NCBI GenBank assembly: GCA_024291935.2
Contig: CM044311.1
Location: forward strand, 22,901,001 to 22,965,000
Reading direction: 5' to 3'
DNA from: Okapia johnstoni
Taxonomy: Eukaryota; Chordata; Mammalia; Artiodactyla; Giraffidae
Length of the DNA: 64,000 bases
Shown here: positions 11,834 to 23,680 of the stretch, piece after piece
How positions within the stretch are numbered: the stretch's first letter is position 1
How the letters are laid out: the number at the start of each line of letters is the position of its first letter
The notes under the pieces: model-generated
The model's database searches: none
What the model saw: only the letters and a program-made list of their open reading frames with translations
What the model was told of the DNA's origin: nothing
Translations under genes and position numbers: made by a program

Positions 11834-12042
11834 GGGCTTCCCTGGTGGCTCAATGGAAAGAATCCACCTACTAATGCAGAAATGTGGGTTTGATCCCTGG
11901 ATTGGGAAGATCCTCTGGAGAAGGAAATGGCAACCTACTCCAGTATTCCTGCCTGGAGAATTCCATGGACAGAGGAGCCTGGCAGGCTACAGCCCATGAG
12001 GTTACAAAAGAGTCGGACACAGCTTAGTGACTAAACAATAAC
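11834..12042 (+). mobile_element. Bov-tA SINE
   Basis: Head 'gggcttccctggtggctcaa', B-box-like 'gggtttgatccctgg', and body ending 'gacacagcttagtgactaaa'. Same orientation as the copy at 11551. Confidence 0.95.
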
Positions 12043-12195
12043 AGTATATATGCATACTTATTTAACTGTGTACCTAGTATATTAATTTCCTTCTTGTATT
12101 CTACAGAAAAAAACTAAATGGGTCAAAAGGGTTATGAAAAATCATTCTAAACCTTCAGGAACAGGGACCAAGAACTAGAGATATTAACAAATTTA

Positions 12196-12535
12196 TATTC
12201 ATTTTCTGAGGCTGCCATAAATAGTATCACAAACTTGGAGGCTTGAAACAACAGAAATGTATTCTCTCACAGTTCCTGAAGCTTGCATTCTGAAAATTTG
12301 CAGGGTCATACTCCCTCTAAGTCTCTAGGGAAGCATTTATTCTTTGTTTCTTCCAACTTCTGTTGGCTGTTTATATTCCTTGATTTGTGGGTACATCACT
12401 CCATTCTATGCCTTTGTGAGTCTAAACCCCTCCTCTGTCTCTTTCTTAGAAGGACACTTGTCATTGAATGTGATAATATGAAAAAGATGCAACCCTTATT
12501 CTTTATACCAAGATCCTTAATTCAATTATATCTAT
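12196..12535 (-). mobile_element. MaLR-like LTR, antisense, truncated
   Basis: The complement reads as the 3' half of an ERVL-MaLR (MLT1/MST-type) LTR. The 'tctgaggctgccataa' edge is the complement of the LTR 3' end, followed by the complement of '...ctgttgtttcaagcc' and of the 'gaactgtgagagaataca' block. Later 'aaggacacttgtcattgaat' and 'agatccttaattcaattat' match the middle of such LTRs. The first ~100 bases of the LTR are missing where it meets the next LTR. The subfamily is not certain. Confidence 0.6.
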
Positions 12536-13152
12536 TGTTATGGGCAGGATTGTGTCCCTGTAAAGTTCATATGTGTGTGTGTGCTAAGTTGCTTCAGTGC
12601 TGACACTTGTTATGACACTATGGACTGTAGCCCACCAGGCTCCTCTGTCCATGGAATTTTCCACACAAAAAAACTGGAATGGGTTGCCATGCCCTCCTCC
12701 AGGGGATCTTCTCGATCCAGGTAATGGACTTGTGTCTCCTGTGTCACTTTCATGGGTACATGGGTTCTTTACCACTAGTGCCATATGTAAAAGGCCTAAT
12801 CCCTAGTTGAGGTACCTTAGTATGTGACTTTATTTGGAAACAGGATCTTTAAAAAGGTAATTAAGATGAAATGAGGCCATATGATTGGGCTCTAACATAG
12901 CCTGATTGATGCCCTTTTAAGAAGAGGAAATCTGTATGTGCAAAGAGACACCAGGGATGTATATGTACAGAGGAAAGACTTTGTCAGAGAAGGTGGTCCC
13001 TGCAAAACAAGAAGAATGGCTTCAAAAGAGACCAAACCTGTTGACATCTTGATCTTGGACTTCTAGGCTGTAAAACTGTAAGAAGATAAACCTCACTGTT
13101 TGAGGTCATCTAATCTACAGTATTTTATCTTGGCAGCCTTAGCAAAATAACA
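12536..13152 (+). mobile_element. MaLR-like LTR, sense, split by a SINE
   Basis: Starts 'tgttatgggcaggattgtgt', resumes after the SINE at 12782, and has 'gtgactttatttggaaacag', 'gcccttttaagaagagga' and 'ttgatcttggacttctaggc'. It ends 'cttggcagccttagcaaaat'. This order is that of an MLT1/MST-type LTR. It lies head-to-head with the antisense LTR before it. No internal retroviral genes are present. Confidence 0.6.
12574..12781 (-). mobile_element. Bov-tA SINE inserted in LTR
   Basis: The complement of a Bov-tA runs from 'gtgctaagttgcttcagtgc' to the head complement (ttctttaccactagtgcca). It is bounded by a 6-bp duplication, catatg (12568-12573 and 12782-12787), and splits the LTR. Confidence 0.9.
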
Positions 13153-14261
13153 AATCTGCAAAGAACTTTTGCAGAGAAGGTATTTTACAGGTTCTGTGGG
13201 AGGCCACAATTCATACTCATTACGCTATATAACTATTCTTTCCTGTGAAAATATCCCAGCATGTACAAACTAATGAATAAGACAAAAAATTACTACAATG
13301 ACCTCATTAGAAATGCCAAAGTATTTAATGGCACTTAAGTCAACAACCACAGTGTCAAATCAATGGCCAAATATGGAAACAAGAAACATCTTTTTGGCAC
13401 TAAAACAATCAGTTATAAAATTATGCTTTAAATATTGGAAATGTTTTTTTTCAGCATTATCAAAATGTGGAAACAAAAATATTATCTAAAATATATCACT
13501 TTTCAAGAAAAATATGTCTATGCCACTGCTAAAGCAATTACCTGTTGGAGTCTAATGGTAGTATATACAGGTCATCTTCTCCTTACAACACTGCTGAAGA
13601 TTTGGGTACTGATAAAATGAAAAAGATAGGACCCTTATTTTCATATAATTCACAAAGTGGTAGAAAGTACAGCTAGTCAATTGATATAAATGGGTCTTCT
13701 TAATTGAGTCCTACTATTTTGTAGGTAAATAAACACATTAAACAGAAGATATAGCTTAAGATTTGAGAACTATTGATGATCATTATCTTCTTCACTTTAC
13801 AGGAAATAAAAGGAGATGTGGAAAAGACAAGTCAAACATATCTGGCTTATTTTAATATGCCTGCATTGTGGGGGTCTTGTTTGTTTGTTTTGTTTTCTAC
13901 TATTACATCAAGTGTTGAAAAGGGCTATAATGGCAGTTTGCAGAGTGGGCTGGAGAAAACTGGAATGCTTGGGTCAAGGCATACCAGTGAGGGAAATTTT
14001 GCTCTATGTTTCATGCCAACAAATAATGGAGTCTGCTTGCTCACACTTACGGAATACAAAATACAGCTGTTTCCAAGATAAAGCTTTAACATGTGGCATG
14101 ACTTGATTTTTTAAAAGCTCTGATCAGAGCTTGGAAGTGAGACAAAATATGTGTTTCTCTGTTCTAGGGAAATGGATCCTAGAGGAGATGACAATAAGCT
14201 GGCATCTGCAGAGAGCTGAGTTTAAGGAAACCCTGTTACATTTGGTAAAATGATATCACAC
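13153..14261. other. Unclassified DNA
   Basis: No gene or named repeat. Overlapping frames of 102 and 96 codons near 13773-14106 resemble no protein I know, and their overlap in two phases argues for chance. Confidence 0.45.
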
Positions 14262-15837
14262 TGTCTTTGTTCTCAGATTCCATGATTGTCTATGTAGAAA
14301 ATCCAAAACAAAAAAAGAATCTACTGAAACTAACAAGCAATAATATCAAGGTTGTGGGACACAAGGTTAGCATAAAACCATCAACTCTTTTCCTAAATGC
14401 CAGCAATGAGCAAGTGGAATTTGAAATCAAAAATAAAATACAATTTTATCAGCATGCCCTCAAACTACTTAGGCATAAATTTTTAAAAAATGTATAAGAT
14501 CTATATAAGGCAAGATATAAAACTATGATGAATTAAATCAAAGAGTAACTAAATAATTGGAGAAATATTCCATATTCATGGATAGGAAGATTCAATATTG
14601 TTAAAATGTCAGTTCTCCCCAACTTGATTTATAGTATCAGTGCAATCCCAATCAGTACCCCAGCAAGTTATTATACGGACATCCACAAACTGATTCTGCA
14701 GTTATGTGGAGTTAAGACACCCAGAAGAGCCAACATGAATTTGAAGGAGAAGAACAAAGTTGAAGGATTGATGATATCATACTTTAAGAGTTACTATAAA
14801 GTAAAAATAATCAGCTCAATATAGAACTGGCAAAAGAAGAAACAAATAAATCACTGCCTCAGTATAGACAGCCTAGAAATAGATCCATATAAATTGAGAC
14901 AATTCTTTGACACAGGAAAGGACTATCAAAAGATAGTCTTTTCAACAAATGGTGCTGAAATAACTGGATATCCAATTGCAAAAAAACAAACAACAACAAC
15001 AAGAAAAACAAAACCAAAGAACCTAATAATCTTTTCAAGATTAAAATTAAAGTTCATTTGAAATGGATCATGGACCTAAATGTAAAATGCAGAATTATAA
15101 AACTCCAAGAAGATAACATAGGAGAACACCAAGGTAATCTTAGGTCTGGTGGTGTTTTTTTAGACACAACATCAATGGCATGATCTATGAAAGGAAGAAT
15201 GAATAAGCTGGAGTTCCTTAAAATATTAAAATTAAAAAGAGCTGCATTGTCAAAAAGTTGTCAGAGAATGAGAAGACAATCTACATACTGGAAAATAATA
15301 TTTAGAAAGCAACAGTTAACATAGGCCTGTGATCCAAAACATAGAAAGAACTCTTAAAACTCAACAACAAATAAACAACCCGATTAAAAAATGGACCAAA
15401 GACCATAAGAGACACTTCACCAAAGAAGATACACAGATGGAAAATATGCATAAGAAAAGATTCTCCTCAACATACGTCATCACGGAAATTGAAATTAAAA
15501 CAGTAATTAGACATCACTACAAAACTATTAGAATGGCCAAAATCAAGAACATTGATAACATCAGATACTGGAAAGGATATGAGTCAATGGAAATTCTCAT
15601 TGCTAGGAAATGGGAAATACATTGCTGGTAAGAATGAAAAATATTATGACCACTCTGGAAGAAAATATGGCAGATTCATATAAAACTAAACATACTGTTA
15701 CCAAATGATGCAGCAATCATGCTCTGTGATATTTACCCACAAGAGTTGACACCTTACACCCACACACACAAAAAATATACATTGATATTTACAGCAGTTT
15801 TATTCATAATTGCCATTATTTTGAGTCAATTAAGATG

Positions 15838-15914
15838 GTGATGGGCAGGAAAGCCTGGTGCACTGCAGTCCATGGGGTCGCAAAGAGTCAGACATGACTG
15901 AGTGACTGAACTGA
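15838..15914 (+). mobile_element. BovB LINE, very short 3' end
   Basis: About 75 bases of the BovB terminus only: 'gtgatgggcaggaaagcctg' through 'gagtgactgaactga'. It interrupts the old L1; 'aagatg' occurs on both sides and may be the target duplication. Confidence 0.85.
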
Positions 15915-16006
15915 CAAGATGATATTCAATAGGTGAATGAATAAATAGTCTGTTACATTTAGACATTATAATATTTCATTAAAAAGAAGTGAGCTCTCAA
16001 GTTATA

Positions 16007-16016
16007 AAAAAGACAT
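16007..16016 (+). repeat. TSD of Bov-tA in L1 (low copy)
   Basis: aaaaagacat, exact copy at 16235-16244. Confidence 0.85.
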
Positions 16017-16234
16017 TGTTGTTCGTTGTTTAGTTGTTCAGTCATCACCGACTCTTTTGCGACCCTATGGACTACAGCCCACCAGGCTTCTCTGTCCATG
16101 AGATTTGCCAGACAAGAATACTGGAGTGAGTTGCCATTTCCTTCTAAAGGGTATCTTCCTGACTCAGGGAATCAAACCCTTGTCTCCGGCATTGTAGGCA
16201 GATTCTTTACAACTGAGCCACTGGGGAAACCCTG
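16017..16234 (-). mobile_element. Bov-tA SINE inserted in old L1
   Basis: The complement of a full Bov-tA: the tail side begins 'ttgttgttcgttgtttagtt', the body contains 'caagaatactggagtgagtt', and the head complement is 'gagccactggggaaaccc'. Its insertion in L1 is confirmed by the 10-bp TSD and by the L1 resuming (ggaggaacctaaaaggcata). Confidence 0.95.
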
Positions 16235-16244
16235 AAAAAGACAT
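16235..16244 (+). repeat. TSD of Bov-tA in L1 (high copy)
   Basis: aaaaagacat, the partner of 16007-16016. Confidence 0.85.
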
Positions 16245-16801
16245 GGAGGAACCTAAAAGGCATATTACTAAGTGAAAGAAGGCAATCTGAAAAGGCTGCA
16301 TACTGTATGATTCTAACTATAAGACATTTTGCTAAAGACAAAAAAAAAATGGGGAGAAAAGATCAGCTGTGTTTAGGGTTGGGAGTGGAGGTAGAAAGCG
16401 GAAGGAAGACAGCACAGAAGAAAGTAAAATTACTCTGTACAATATTAATCCATGACATTATATATTTGTCCAAACTCACACAGTATATATTAAGGGAGAA
16501 CCTTAAGATGAACTGTAGGCTTTTGGTGAAAGTGATGTGTCAATGCAGATTCATCTATTGTAACAGATACGCCACTTTGATAAGTGATGTTGATAATGGG
16601 GATGGCTATGGGTGTATGAGGGTAAATGGGATGTGAGAAATTTGTCCTTTCCATTTAACTTTTTCCTCTCAATTCTGCTATGAATCTAAAACTTTTCTAG
16701 AAAATAAAGTCTTTTAAAAACACATTTTCAACTGGTTTTGAGTGAATAAGTTAATATTTTTTAAAATACCATAACAATTTGGTAATTCACATACAAGCAA
16801 A

Positions 16802-17023
16802 GATATAGCACAGAGTATGGCTCAGCAGGTAGATAATCTGCCAGCAATGCAGGAGACACAGGAGACAGAGGTTTGATCCCTGAGTCAGGAAGATTCTTTG
16901 GCGAAGGAAATGACAACCCACTCTAGTATTTTTGTCTGGAAAGTTCCATGGACAGAGGAGCCTAGCACACCACACTCCATGGGGTCGCAAAGAATAGAGA
17001 GGACTGAGTAACTAAACATACAC
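16802..17023 (+). mobile_element. Bov-tA SINE, diverged
   Basis: Head 'tatggctcagcaggtagata', with a duplicated 'caggagacacaggagacaga' step, B-box-like 'aggtttgatccctg', and body ending 'ggactgagtaactaaa'. 'acaagcaaa' flanks it (16793-16801 and 17024-17032). Many substitutions suggest an older copy. Confidence 0.9.
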
Positions 17024-17032
17024 ACAAGCAAA

Positions 17033-18041
17033 TAGAATTAAATTTTTTCCTCAGATATGATATGCAATTGAAAGGATGTTCAAAAATCTCAAATTAATAT
17101 CATATTAATTCATTTCTAGTGATTAGTTCCTACAGATTATCAATAGACAAATTGGGATTAGTAATAATTATACATATAATTACATATACATTTCCTTCTT
17201 ATATGTTAAGTTGATGCTTTCATATTAATAAAAACGTATGAGAGATGAATAAGAGTTTGGAGTATTGAGGCACATAAACTTAGACTGTAATCAACATGTT
17301 AGAGGGATTCTAATAGTAACTAAAATATATAAAATAAGAGGCATTCCACTAAACATATTATTAGCCATCTTTAATAAAATCCTGTTGAAAATATTTATTT
17401 CCCCAGATGAACAGGATAACTTTTGCATGATCTCCAACAATACAAAGCCTTGAATTACAAAGTGCTAAATAATGGCAAATTATAATATCAACATTATTCT
17501 AAGGAGCACAAAATTATAAGAGCAAATACAAAATTTATTTCATCCAAAATTTTGTTTAAAGATTCATTTTATGGGTATGGGTGTATGTACTATATTTAGT
17601 CCTACTTGGTAAACAAATCTACTTAAATTCATTTTACATTTTACAGAATCTGAGAAGGGGAGTATACTAATGTACTTTCACTAGATTATATTAATTCAGA
17701 GAAATTTTTCTCTATAAATAGTTTTAATGTTCCATAATACCACCAGAAATGGAACTCAACGCTTGCCTCATTTCTTCATAGAACTCATTCCACTCAAAAG
17801 TCCCTCACTAAACTCTGTCAAGAGCAATTATTTCCTTATGTTTTGCTGCCCAAACATTCATTGTAAATGAAACTAATATAATACTTGTATTAGGAAACAA
17901 AATTGGATATAGCCAATTTTAGAAAGCATGTTAAATAAATATTACAACATTAGAAGAAGCTCAGGGATTCTCTGGCACAAACAGAATAAATAATACGTGA
18001 AAGCTTTGTACAGAATATTTTTTGGTTGTATTTGATATGTT
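17033..18041. other. Unclassified AT-rich DNA
   Basis: About 1 kb with no gene or named repeat. Confidence 0.5.
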
Positions 18042-18291
18042 ATTGTTGTTTTAGTCGCTAAATCGTGTCTGATGCTTTTGTGACCTCATGGACTCCTCTT
18101 CAGGCTGACTCTTTTGTGTCTGACTCCTGGTGACTCCCATCAGGCTCCTCTGCCCATGGGGTTTTTCCAAGGAAGAATACTGGAGTAGGTGGACATTTCC
18201 TTCACCATGGGTTCTTCCCGACCCAGGGAATGAAGTCCAGTCTCCTTCATTGGCAGGCAGATTCTTTACCACTGAGCTACCAGGAGAGCCC
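18042..18291 (-). mobile_element. Bov-tA SINE with internal duplication
   Basis: The complement of a Bov-tA, about 40 bases longer than normal. Between 'catggact' (18088) and 'caggctcctctgcccatgg' (18141) lies extra sequence that repeats the 'gactcttttgtgtctgactc' part of the same element. The head complement ends 'gctaccaggagagccc'. Confidence 0.9.
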
Positions 18292-18519
18292 ATGTAGCTG
18301 ATCCACTGGTGAAGAAAGGAGTGAGGTATTTACTTAAGTCCCCTTCCTTTCTTTTCACCAAATCTGAAAATGAATCAACTATGAAGTTCATTCAAGACTT
18401 GTGACATCCTATGACAGCACTCCAGGTTAAATTACTAACCACATCATAGAGTACAGGATTTAAATGAAGAAAAGTAGAACATAAAATCAAACGTGTTGAA
18501 GTAGAAAAATGTAGACACT

Positions 18520-19200
18520 ATTGTTTAGTTTTCAAATAGATATGTTTTATAGCAGTTTTAGATTCACAGCCATAGTGGGCCAGAAGACAGATAAATATTC
18601 CATATATTCTCGACTCCAGTGCATGCAAAAACTCTTTCCATTATGGATGTCTGTCGCCAGAGTGTTAACATTTGTTACAACTGATGAACCTACATTGACA
18701 CGTGACTACCATTCAAAGTCCATAGTTGACTTCAGGGTTCACTCTTCCTGTTACACATTCTATGGATTTGAAGAAACATATGATAACATATGTCCACCAT
18801 TATAGTATCACACAGAATAGTTTCACTGCCCTAAAATTTCTCTATGACCCACCTACTTATGCCTTCTTCCTTTCTAACCACTGTCAACCACTGATCTTTA
18901 CTGTATTAAATTTTATACCTTTTTCCTTAAAGTCATTTACTTGGAATCATATGGTATGCAGCCTTTTCAGATTGCCTTCTTTCAGTTATGCATGTTAGGA
19001 ACCTCTATGACTTTCCATGGCCTAACAGTGCCTTTCTTTTAAAAGGTAAATAACATTCCATTGTCTGGATGTGCCACATTTATCCATTTATTCACTGAAG
19101 GATATTTTAGTTGCTTTCAAGTAATGGTAATTGTGAATAAAGCTATTACATACATGTGTGTGCAGGTTTTTGTGTGGACAAAGTTTATTAACTCTTTTGC
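18520..19200 (-). mobile_element. Old L1M 3' end (antisense)
   Basis: The complement of a mammalian L1M 3' region. 'tttatagcagttttagattc' (18547) is the 3' UTR side; then come 'acaactgatgaacctacatt' (18677), 'attatagtatcacacagaat' (18800), 'aacattccattgtctggatg' (19050) and 'gtgcaggtttttgtgtggac' (19161). No coding capacity. Confidence 0.8.
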
Positions 19201-20399
19201 ATAAAGACTCAGCCAGCTTCCAGTCAACCTAACTGACTACAGATTGGGGAAGTCCAGCCTAGATTAGTCACTGGGGATTTAGACTGGAAGAACTACTTAG
19301 TCCATCCACAAAACTGTGAGGAATGATAGTTTATGTTTTACACCAGTAATTATTGGGACAGCTTTTTGCATAACATTATTGTGGAAATTCAGGACTAATG
19401 CAAGGAGAAAATGATGAATTGTGAAAAAAGTATTCAACATTATTTTTATTCTACCTGTTACTAAAATCAGGGTTCTAGATTGCATATTCCAGGAAAACTC
19501 AGGCTCTATATAGTATGTAGAGTACTTGGGTCTTTTTCACAATATGGAACTATGCATCATTCCATGTTATCATTTTACCAGATTATGTTAATTAACAATA
19601 AATGTATCATGATGCATTAAATTATTCCATTATGCAGGGACAATCATATGATGAAGTTGCTCTGGATAAAATGTTGACTACAGTTTCTTTACCTAGCCTA
19701 AAAGTGTGTGCTAATTTGGGTGTATAATTTCATAGCTTCTAAGCATTACCAGAATTCCACTAATAATATTAATGGATTTTAGTTCCCTCTAAAACCCAAC
19801 CTGGCCAAATCCTCACCAGAATGTATTGCTTATTCTTTCTTTATACCCATATTATTACATTTCATAGTTGTTCTTGGAAAAAGGTAGAAATAAGTTTTTG
19901 AGATCCAGCTCAATGTCCTTTTCCCTTCAATCTTTTCTGAAGCCATGTGGATCAGCAGCCCACAGCTGTGGTTTTAGCTTCCTGATTCATCATGTACTCT
20001 CATCATGACAAAAGCAGCAGACCCATCAGTGGGTCACTTAAACAGCATGATTCTGACAGGAATTCCTGAAGGCTCAGCCTATATATAGCCTTTTCCATCA
20101 TCGATCCAAACACTTCAGTGAGCAAGCTATAATCCATGGTAAATCTTTTTTTTTTCTCTTTAGACTGGTTAGAATAGATTCTCTTTTCTTTAACCAAGAG
20201 ATCTGAACTTAAAAGAAGGATCATAATTGCTTGATATCCTTGATCATATCTAGATATACATTAATTGCTTAATAAATATAGAAGACTAAACTCTCATAGC
20301 TTTACTATTCATAACAAGAGTCCAACTCAGTTATTCAAGATTTAAAATTAATGTAAAATTATGACACACACTTTTTTTCCCTATTATTTGGCATTTATT
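19201..20399. other. Unclassified DNA
   Basis: No gene or named repeat recognised. A 10-base T-run at about 20147 is the only simple feature. Confidence 0.45.
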
Positions 20400-20735
20400 T
20401 GTCGTTAGTCACCAAGTCATGTTCTACTTGTTACGACTCAATGGACTGCAGCAGGCCAGTTTTCCTTGTCCTTCACTATCTCCCAGTGTTTGCTCAAACT
20501 CATATCCATTGAGTCCATGACGCCATCCAGTGAACTCATTCTCTGTCACTCCCTTCTCCTCCAGCCCTTAATCTTTCCCAGCATCAAGGTCTTTTCTAGT
20601 GAGCTGGCTCTCTGCATCAAAGTATTGGCCAAATTATTAGAGCTTCAGCTTTAGCATCAGTCCTTCCAATGAATATTCAGTGTTGATTTCCTTTATGGTT
20701 GACTGGTTTGATCTCCTTGCTGTCTAAGGGACTCT
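20400..20735 (-). mobile_element. BovB LINE 3' end (antisense)
   Basis: The complement of the BovB tail, from 'tcgttagtcaccaagtcatg' through 'ccatgacgccatccagtgaa' and 'agtccttccaatgaatattc' to 'tctaagggactctgatagag'. It is more diverged than the other BovB tails here. Confidence 0.88.
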
Positions 20736-21340
20736 GATAGAGCAATACCAAATAGGACTACTAATTTTATCCAATCTCTCCTCAATATTAATTAATGTAT
20801 TCAGAATATTATAGCACTTCCTTAAATAAAATTTAAAGAATAACCCTTAATAAATAGCTGAAAGACAAAAAAGAGGAAAAGAGGAAAAAAAGAAGAATCT
20901 GTGATGTTCATTGCACTACTTAGGAGCTGTTGAAATTAACACTGTCAGAGTGTAATCATTCATTCTTTTCTGAAAAGAAACTTCCATATTTGAAAGAAAT
21001 TCCTGAAATATTAAAAATAATATTATAAATAATGATCATATGAAATATCAATGAGCTATAGAAAAATTCAACAGACATATAAAAATATAAGCTCAGTAAG
21101 TTCTTTAACAACACACAAATAAAGATCAATTTTTAAACTTTCATTGCTTTTAAAAATGCCATTATGTTTTCTCTCCATGTTGGATCAAGCTGGACTTTTT
21201 CCCAATCCTGTAGAATTCAGTTTCTTTTTATTACAGGGGCTCTCAACAAGGAGCCTCCGTTGCTGCAAATACACGCACTTAACTGCCATGTGTTCTCATC
21301 TCAGGCTTCCAACACCACCTAAAGTCATGTCCTAGGGAGA
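20736..21340. other. Unclassified DNA
   Basis: A-rich low complexity near 20865-20895. No gene or named repeat. Confidence 0.5.
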
Positions 21341-21341
21341 T

Positions 21342-21378
21342 ATACACACACACACACACATACACACACATACACACT
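21342..21378. repeat. (CA)n microsatellite
   Basis: About 16 CA units broken twice by TA. Confidence 0.9.
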
Positions 21379-21569
21379 TCATTTTCTATCCCAAATTAAT
21401 ATTATCTTTTTGCTTCATTGAAAATCTTTGAAGTTTAATCAGTATATAATGACTGCCAACATTCAAGTGTCATCATTTGCCTTCACAACTTCTCATTTTA
21501 AATAAAATTCTTGGAATTCCTGAATGTATGTGTCATTATCCTTGTAAATCATTGATAAAGCTGTTAATA

Positions 21570-21582
21570 CAACAAAATATCT
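21570..21582 (+). repeat. TSD of Bov-tA (low copy)
   Basis: caacaaaatatct, exact copy at 21805-21817. Confidence 0.9.
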
Positions 21583-21804
21583 GTGCTGTGCTAAGTTGCT
21601 TCAGTCGTATCTGACACTTCTCAACCCCATGGACTGTAGCCCACCAGGCTCCTCTGTCCATGGGGATTCTCCAGGCAAGAATACTGGAGTGGGTTGCCAT
21701 GCCCCTCTTCAGGGGATCTTCCTGGGCCAGGAATCAAACCTGTATCTCTCACATCTCCTGCATCAGCAGGTAGGTTCTTTACCACTAGCACCACCTGGAA
21801 AGCC
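21583..21804 (-). mobile_element. Bov-tA SINE
   Basis: A complete complement copy: 'gtgctaagttgcttcagtcg' at the tail side, 'caggcaagaatactggagtg' in the body, and 'agcaccacctggaaagcc' as the head complement. A perfect 13-bp TSD. Confidence 0.96.
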
Positions 21805-21817
21805 CAACAAAATATCT
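21805..21817 (+). repeat. TSD of Bov-tA (high copy)
   Basis: caacaaaatatct, the partner of 21570-21582. Confidence 0.9.
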
Positions 21818-23534
21818 ATATTTAGAACACACATTATTATCCCACCTCATAAAATAGTGAAACCTAAGAACATATCTCCCATTCTCTATAACCCACCAGG
21901 AACAAATATAGGAGGGAAAACTTAACTAAACAAGGCAGCATATTAAAACAATTATCAAAACAATGATGGAGCTTCACTATAATCATCATTACTAACTGGG
22001 CAACAAATCAAACACTGAGGTAGCATAATAGAGTAAAATCAGTGCTTAGGGACCAAGGCAGGTTGCAGTCACAATGGGATTTTGCAAAAATTTAAGTCAA
22101 AGTAAAAAGATTGTTCTTGAACACAAACAATACAGTTTCTTTTAACAACCAGTGAAATATTAATGTTTTGAGATTCAAAACTTTCAATAAAATCAATATA
22201 AACGTTATAATTTATATATCCATAAGCCACACTTGAAACTATTTTTCCTAAAAGTCTAGATGTAGCATCAATAACTCGTCTCTAGGGAATGTCTTTTTCT
22301 TTTGTTCACAGGTGTTATTACCAAAGAAAAACCCGAGCTCACAATCAAATCTTTAGGCTTCCAAGAAACTTGCATTATTTTTTATATTGGCTTATTAAAT
22401 AGGACAATAAAGTAAAACAGTTACTTTAAAACACATCTTATTAGTTTTTGTGCATTTTTATAATCTATGAATGATATTAGCAATAAAAAAATATATTAGC
22501 TGCAGAGCAATTATTACTTAATATGCAACTTAAGGCCACAAAAAAATACCACAGTTCTTTTCAAATCAAATACCTAACAGAATAGCAGAAAACCCTTCAT
22601 TAAAACACTAATTTCTTCTTATTGATGGGGACACAAAATAGCTGTATAACTATCATAACCGCCAGAAATCTGAGCTTATAGCCAGCTAATTTAAGAAACA
22701 AGATATGAAATTAGTACCCTGGGGCTGAAAACAAGCACTTAGAATTGAGATGTGACATTAATTAAAGTAAGGAAAGAACTATAATATTACTGTGAAGTAA
22801 TCATTATGCTAAGGAGGAAATATAAAAAGAATTAAAACTGAAGGATAACGCCCAATTATCTTGCTCTGAATGAAGTTCAAACGCAGTATCATAATCCTCC
22901 AAATGAAAAATTACAGTAGAACTTTTGAAAAGTAATCCACAGTATGCTCAAAATGAAATAAGATGAAAAACAAGGAAACAAACACAGAAATCATAAAATG
23001 AAACAATAACCAAATGAAATAAAGGGAGATGAGAATGACTAGAGGCAACCTAACATCAGTAATCGCGAGTCCAAAAACTTAGTACTTCATAATAAACATT
23101 ATTATTCCTTGCCAGTATGGACTTATAGAAGCATTGAGGAGGGGTACTTATTTATTTTAGAAATTAGGCAGTGTGGAGAGAGTGAACATGAACTTCCCAA
23201 ACAGCCTAAATCCACTGGTGCAAAAGGGATTGTTTGTTGGAGGTGCAGAGGGAGAAGGGGATATGAATTAGTGAAAATGCTGCGAAAGAAAAGAGAAGGA
23301 TGAGATGGAGGAAGAAAAAGATGAAAGAAGACAGAAGGAGCAAATGAATAAAATAAAGAATGGACCGGGGAAGAAAAAAAAAAGGAAACAAACAAACAAA
23401 CCAAAAGCCCTTGTTTCAGCCTTTGCACTAATTAGCATGGCTGCTGAGCAGTGCAGATGCACACAGTATGGAATAGGGTATGTCTTCCCTTGTTGAATTT
23501 GTTCTATCTACATTGTCTCTCAACTCTTCCTCCT
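21818..23534. other. Unclassified DNA, low in recent repeats
   Basis: About 1.7 kb without a recognised element. A purine-rich strand runs through 23240-23400 (A/G-rich with a 10-base A-run near 23374), producing long Phe/Leu/Ser-rich frames on the opposite strand that I take to be compositional artefacts. Confidence 0.45.
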
Positions 23535-23680
23535 AGCTTTTCTGAATTGGCTAAGTCTTCAAGATTCAGTTCAAATCACTCATCTTGCAGGAAGACGGGA
23601 TAACCTCTCCCATTCCTGGACTATTCAGGCATTTGTTCTTCAACTTATTGTGAGACTGAATCATATGGTGCCTCCTTTAA
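23535..23680 (+). mobile_element. L2 LINE 3' fragment
   Basis: 'cttcaagattcagttcaaat' followed by 'actcatcttgcaggaagacg' and 'taacctctcccattcctgga' follows the L2 consensus order (in L2, '...caaatgtcacctcctccaggaagccttccctgacc'). Confidence 0.6.

Larger units (their letters stand above)
14262..16725 (+). mobile_element. Old L1M-type LINE with two nested insertions
   Basis: Sense L1 from about the RT catalytic region to the 3' end. Landmarks in order: 'gattgtctatgtagaaaatc' (14284), 'agtgcaatcccaatcagtac' (14638), 'cacttcaccaaagaagatac' (15412), 'ttattcataattgccattat' (15799), 'tactaagtgaaagaaggcaa' (16266) and a 3' UTR end near 16670-16720. Frames are broken throughout. A BovB tail (15838) and a Bov-tA (16017) lie inside it. 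Confidence 0.8.

Noticed and set aside
13773..14106. Two overlapping frames of 102 and 96 codons, preceded by a splice-acceptor-like 'cttcactttacag'
   Set aside because: Overlap in two phases, no known domain and no matching donor-bounded exon; a chance acceptor-like site.
18521..18998. Overlapping 94- and 90-codon plus-strand frames
   Set aside because: They lie within the antisense L1 3' region.
23123..23496. Cluster of long Phe/Leu/Ser-rich and Lys/Glu-rich frames
   Set aside because: Caused by a purine-rich strand; low-complexity peptides on both strands.
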